Origin: Rhizobium sp. Root482 | GTDB lineage: Bacteria; Pseudomonadota; Alphaproteobacteria; Rhizobiales; Rhizobiaceae | Direction: 5' to 3' | Assembly (NCBI RefSeq): GCF_001426565.1 | Contig: NZ_LMFA01000020.1 | Span: forward strand, 277,360 to 341,359 | DNA length: 64,000 nucleotides | Part shown: piece by piece, positions 63,268-64,000 of the stretch | Position numbering within the stretch: the first letter of the stretch is position 1 | Layout of the letters: each line of letters opens with the position of its first letter | Made by a program: the position numbers and the translations under genes | Notes under the pieces: generated by a model | What the model saw: the letters and a program-made list of their open reading frames with translations, nothing else | Database searches by the model: none | What the model was told of the DNA's origin: nothing

Positions 63268-64000
63268 CGGTTACCCTTGTGCCTTCATTCTCAACAGGGC
63301 GATCAAGACTGTCCGTAGGAGACTTGTCAACAGGCCTAGATTCTTCCTGGCTCGGTCAGTCATGCCTTCCGCCGATGGCCTGTATCAACCTTGGTCGGGG
63401 GATTTCCTGTAGGGTCCGGGCGCCCGCCCCAATGCCTTTTCCGCTGCGAACTGAGCCGGCAAGGCTGTGAATGCCGGCCGCGCGCCGCCTCTCACGCTTT
63501 CATTTCCAAAAAACTTCATCCCCGTTTATCCCCGCGCCCTTCGCCCATGCCTAGAATGACCTCGTTCCACCACGGATACACCGGTTTGCGTTGCCGGCGA
63601 GGTGGGGCCGGTGCCCGGCGGGTTCTTATCCCCGCGCCCTTCGCCCATGCCTAGAATGACCTCGTTCCACCACGGATACACCGGTTTGCGTTGCCGGCGA
63701 GGTGGGGCCGGTGCCCGGCGGGTTTTGCGAAACGCGCGCAAGATTTCCGGGGCTGCGTGAAAGGCGGTTCTCCTCCGGCTCGCAAATGGGCCGGGCGTGC
63801 CGGGTAGCCACGCCACGGGCGGTTCACTCCGCCGGGCGGCTTTGCCGTCCAAGGGCCCAGGGCTTACCCCGCCTCATTGAAAGTCCCGCGGATAAGCGGC
63901 GGGATGGGGCATTGGAAGTCTCTCGCAAATGGGAGGCGTAGAAGAACCTGAGAAGCGCGGCAAAAGACACCGAAACGGGGCACGGCATGTGTCACCTATA
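63268..64000. other. Terminal region without a convincing gene
   Basis: 733 bases after the Imm42-like start. It holds the 99-bp tandem duplication (63526-63724) and, further on, several GC-rich inverted segments. Open frames here (for example 63702-63941) have no ribosome site, family or codon pattern that would support a protein. An untranslated RNA is possible but not one I recognise (not RNase P, tmRNA, SRP RNA, tRNA or rRNA). Confidence 0.5.
63526..63724. repeat. Exact 99-bp tandem duplication (period 100)
   Basis: Bases 63526-63624 are repeated without change at 63626-63724, separated by a single base. Each unit begins TTATCCCCGCGCCC and ends GCCCGGCGGGTT. The lack of any difference suggests a recent event or active homogenisation. 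Confidence 0.92.

Noticed and set aside
63526..63852. A minus-strand frame with a duplicated peptide block in the tandem repeat
   Set aside because: The peptide repeat simply follows from the 99-bp DNA duplication with a period that stays open; no start signal or family supports translation.
63702..63941. A 79-residue plus-strand frame at the window end
   Set aside because: No ribosome site, no family, starts inside the 99-bp duplicated unit, and its composition is that of random GC-rich DNA.

Overview
The window is a stretch of alphaproteobacterial chromosome, most likely from the family Rhizobiaceae (Rhizobium / Agrobacterium / Ciceribacter-like). The reasons are: high GC; a fused anthranilate synthase trpE(G) preceded by a 14-codon Trp leader peptide of the Sinorhizobium peTrpL type; two intergenic repeats that look like RIME elements; an IRO-type (RirA) operator in front of a haem-receptor gene; and several families typical of rhizobia (DUF6638, DUF2333, DUF930, DUF4168, DUF1285). 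No rRNA, tRNA, IS element, phage gene or CRISPR array was seen. Most of the window is a dense housekeeping backbone, with a few accessory patches.

Layout. 1-5031: an uncharacterised AAA+ ATPase / DUF6638 / DUF2333 module, split by an inserted RelE-Xre toxin-antitoxin pair. 5216-8385: formate-THF ligase (fhs), a DUF1993 protein and an extensin-like peptidase-fold protein. 8546-10884: an iron-box-controlled TonB-dependent haem-type receptor. 10911-13287: trp promoter, leaderless trpL, attenuator and trpE(G). 13362-15474: cation efflux protein, queF and a ClpP paralogue. 15538-17569: a candidate leucine attenuator (leader peptide with a Leu run, alternative hairpins) and leuA. 17645-23587: anti-sigma/ECF sigma pair, TPR protein, phosphoesterase, Nudix, glutathionyl-hydroquinone reductase and two GNAT acetyltransferases. 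23584-30417 (minus): a tightly overlapping MoxR / DUF58 / DUF4159 / large membrane protein operon of Bat/aerotolerance type. It is divergent from DUF1285 / CoA-pyrophosphatase / CCA-adding enzyme (30584-33083).

33100-42470: DUF1059, DUF4168, apt, two MaoC hydratases, ychF, a GNAT, pth, a solute-binding protein next to a HAMP-PAS-GGDEF-EAL protein, and rplY. 42787-52948: an MHYT-GGDEF-EAL protein, BenE transporter, prs, a lipoprotein, an M24-fold protein without metal ligands, pgeF, a MidA/NDUFAF7-type methyltransferase, lgt and ubiK. 53378-60948: YbjN, proC, csaA, a second toxin-antitoxin pair, a histidine kinase / response regulator / MarR operon (layout like Rhodobacter petPR), ilvE and a DUF930 protein. 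60967-64000: an SRPBCC/ArsR pair, then a lower-GC accessory tail with an unknown protein, an Imm42-like immunity protein, short direct repeats and an exact 99-bp tandem duplication.

Functional themes are amino-acid biosynthesis controlled by leader peptides (Trp, probably Leu), envelope assembly (lgt, pgeF, extensin-like, MoxR/DUF58), translation support (pth, ychF, rplY, cca, queF), nucleotide synthesis (prs, apt) and c-di-GMP signalling. The least explained parts are the ATPase/DUF6638/DUF2333 module, the leuA leader, and the tail after 61.8 kb.
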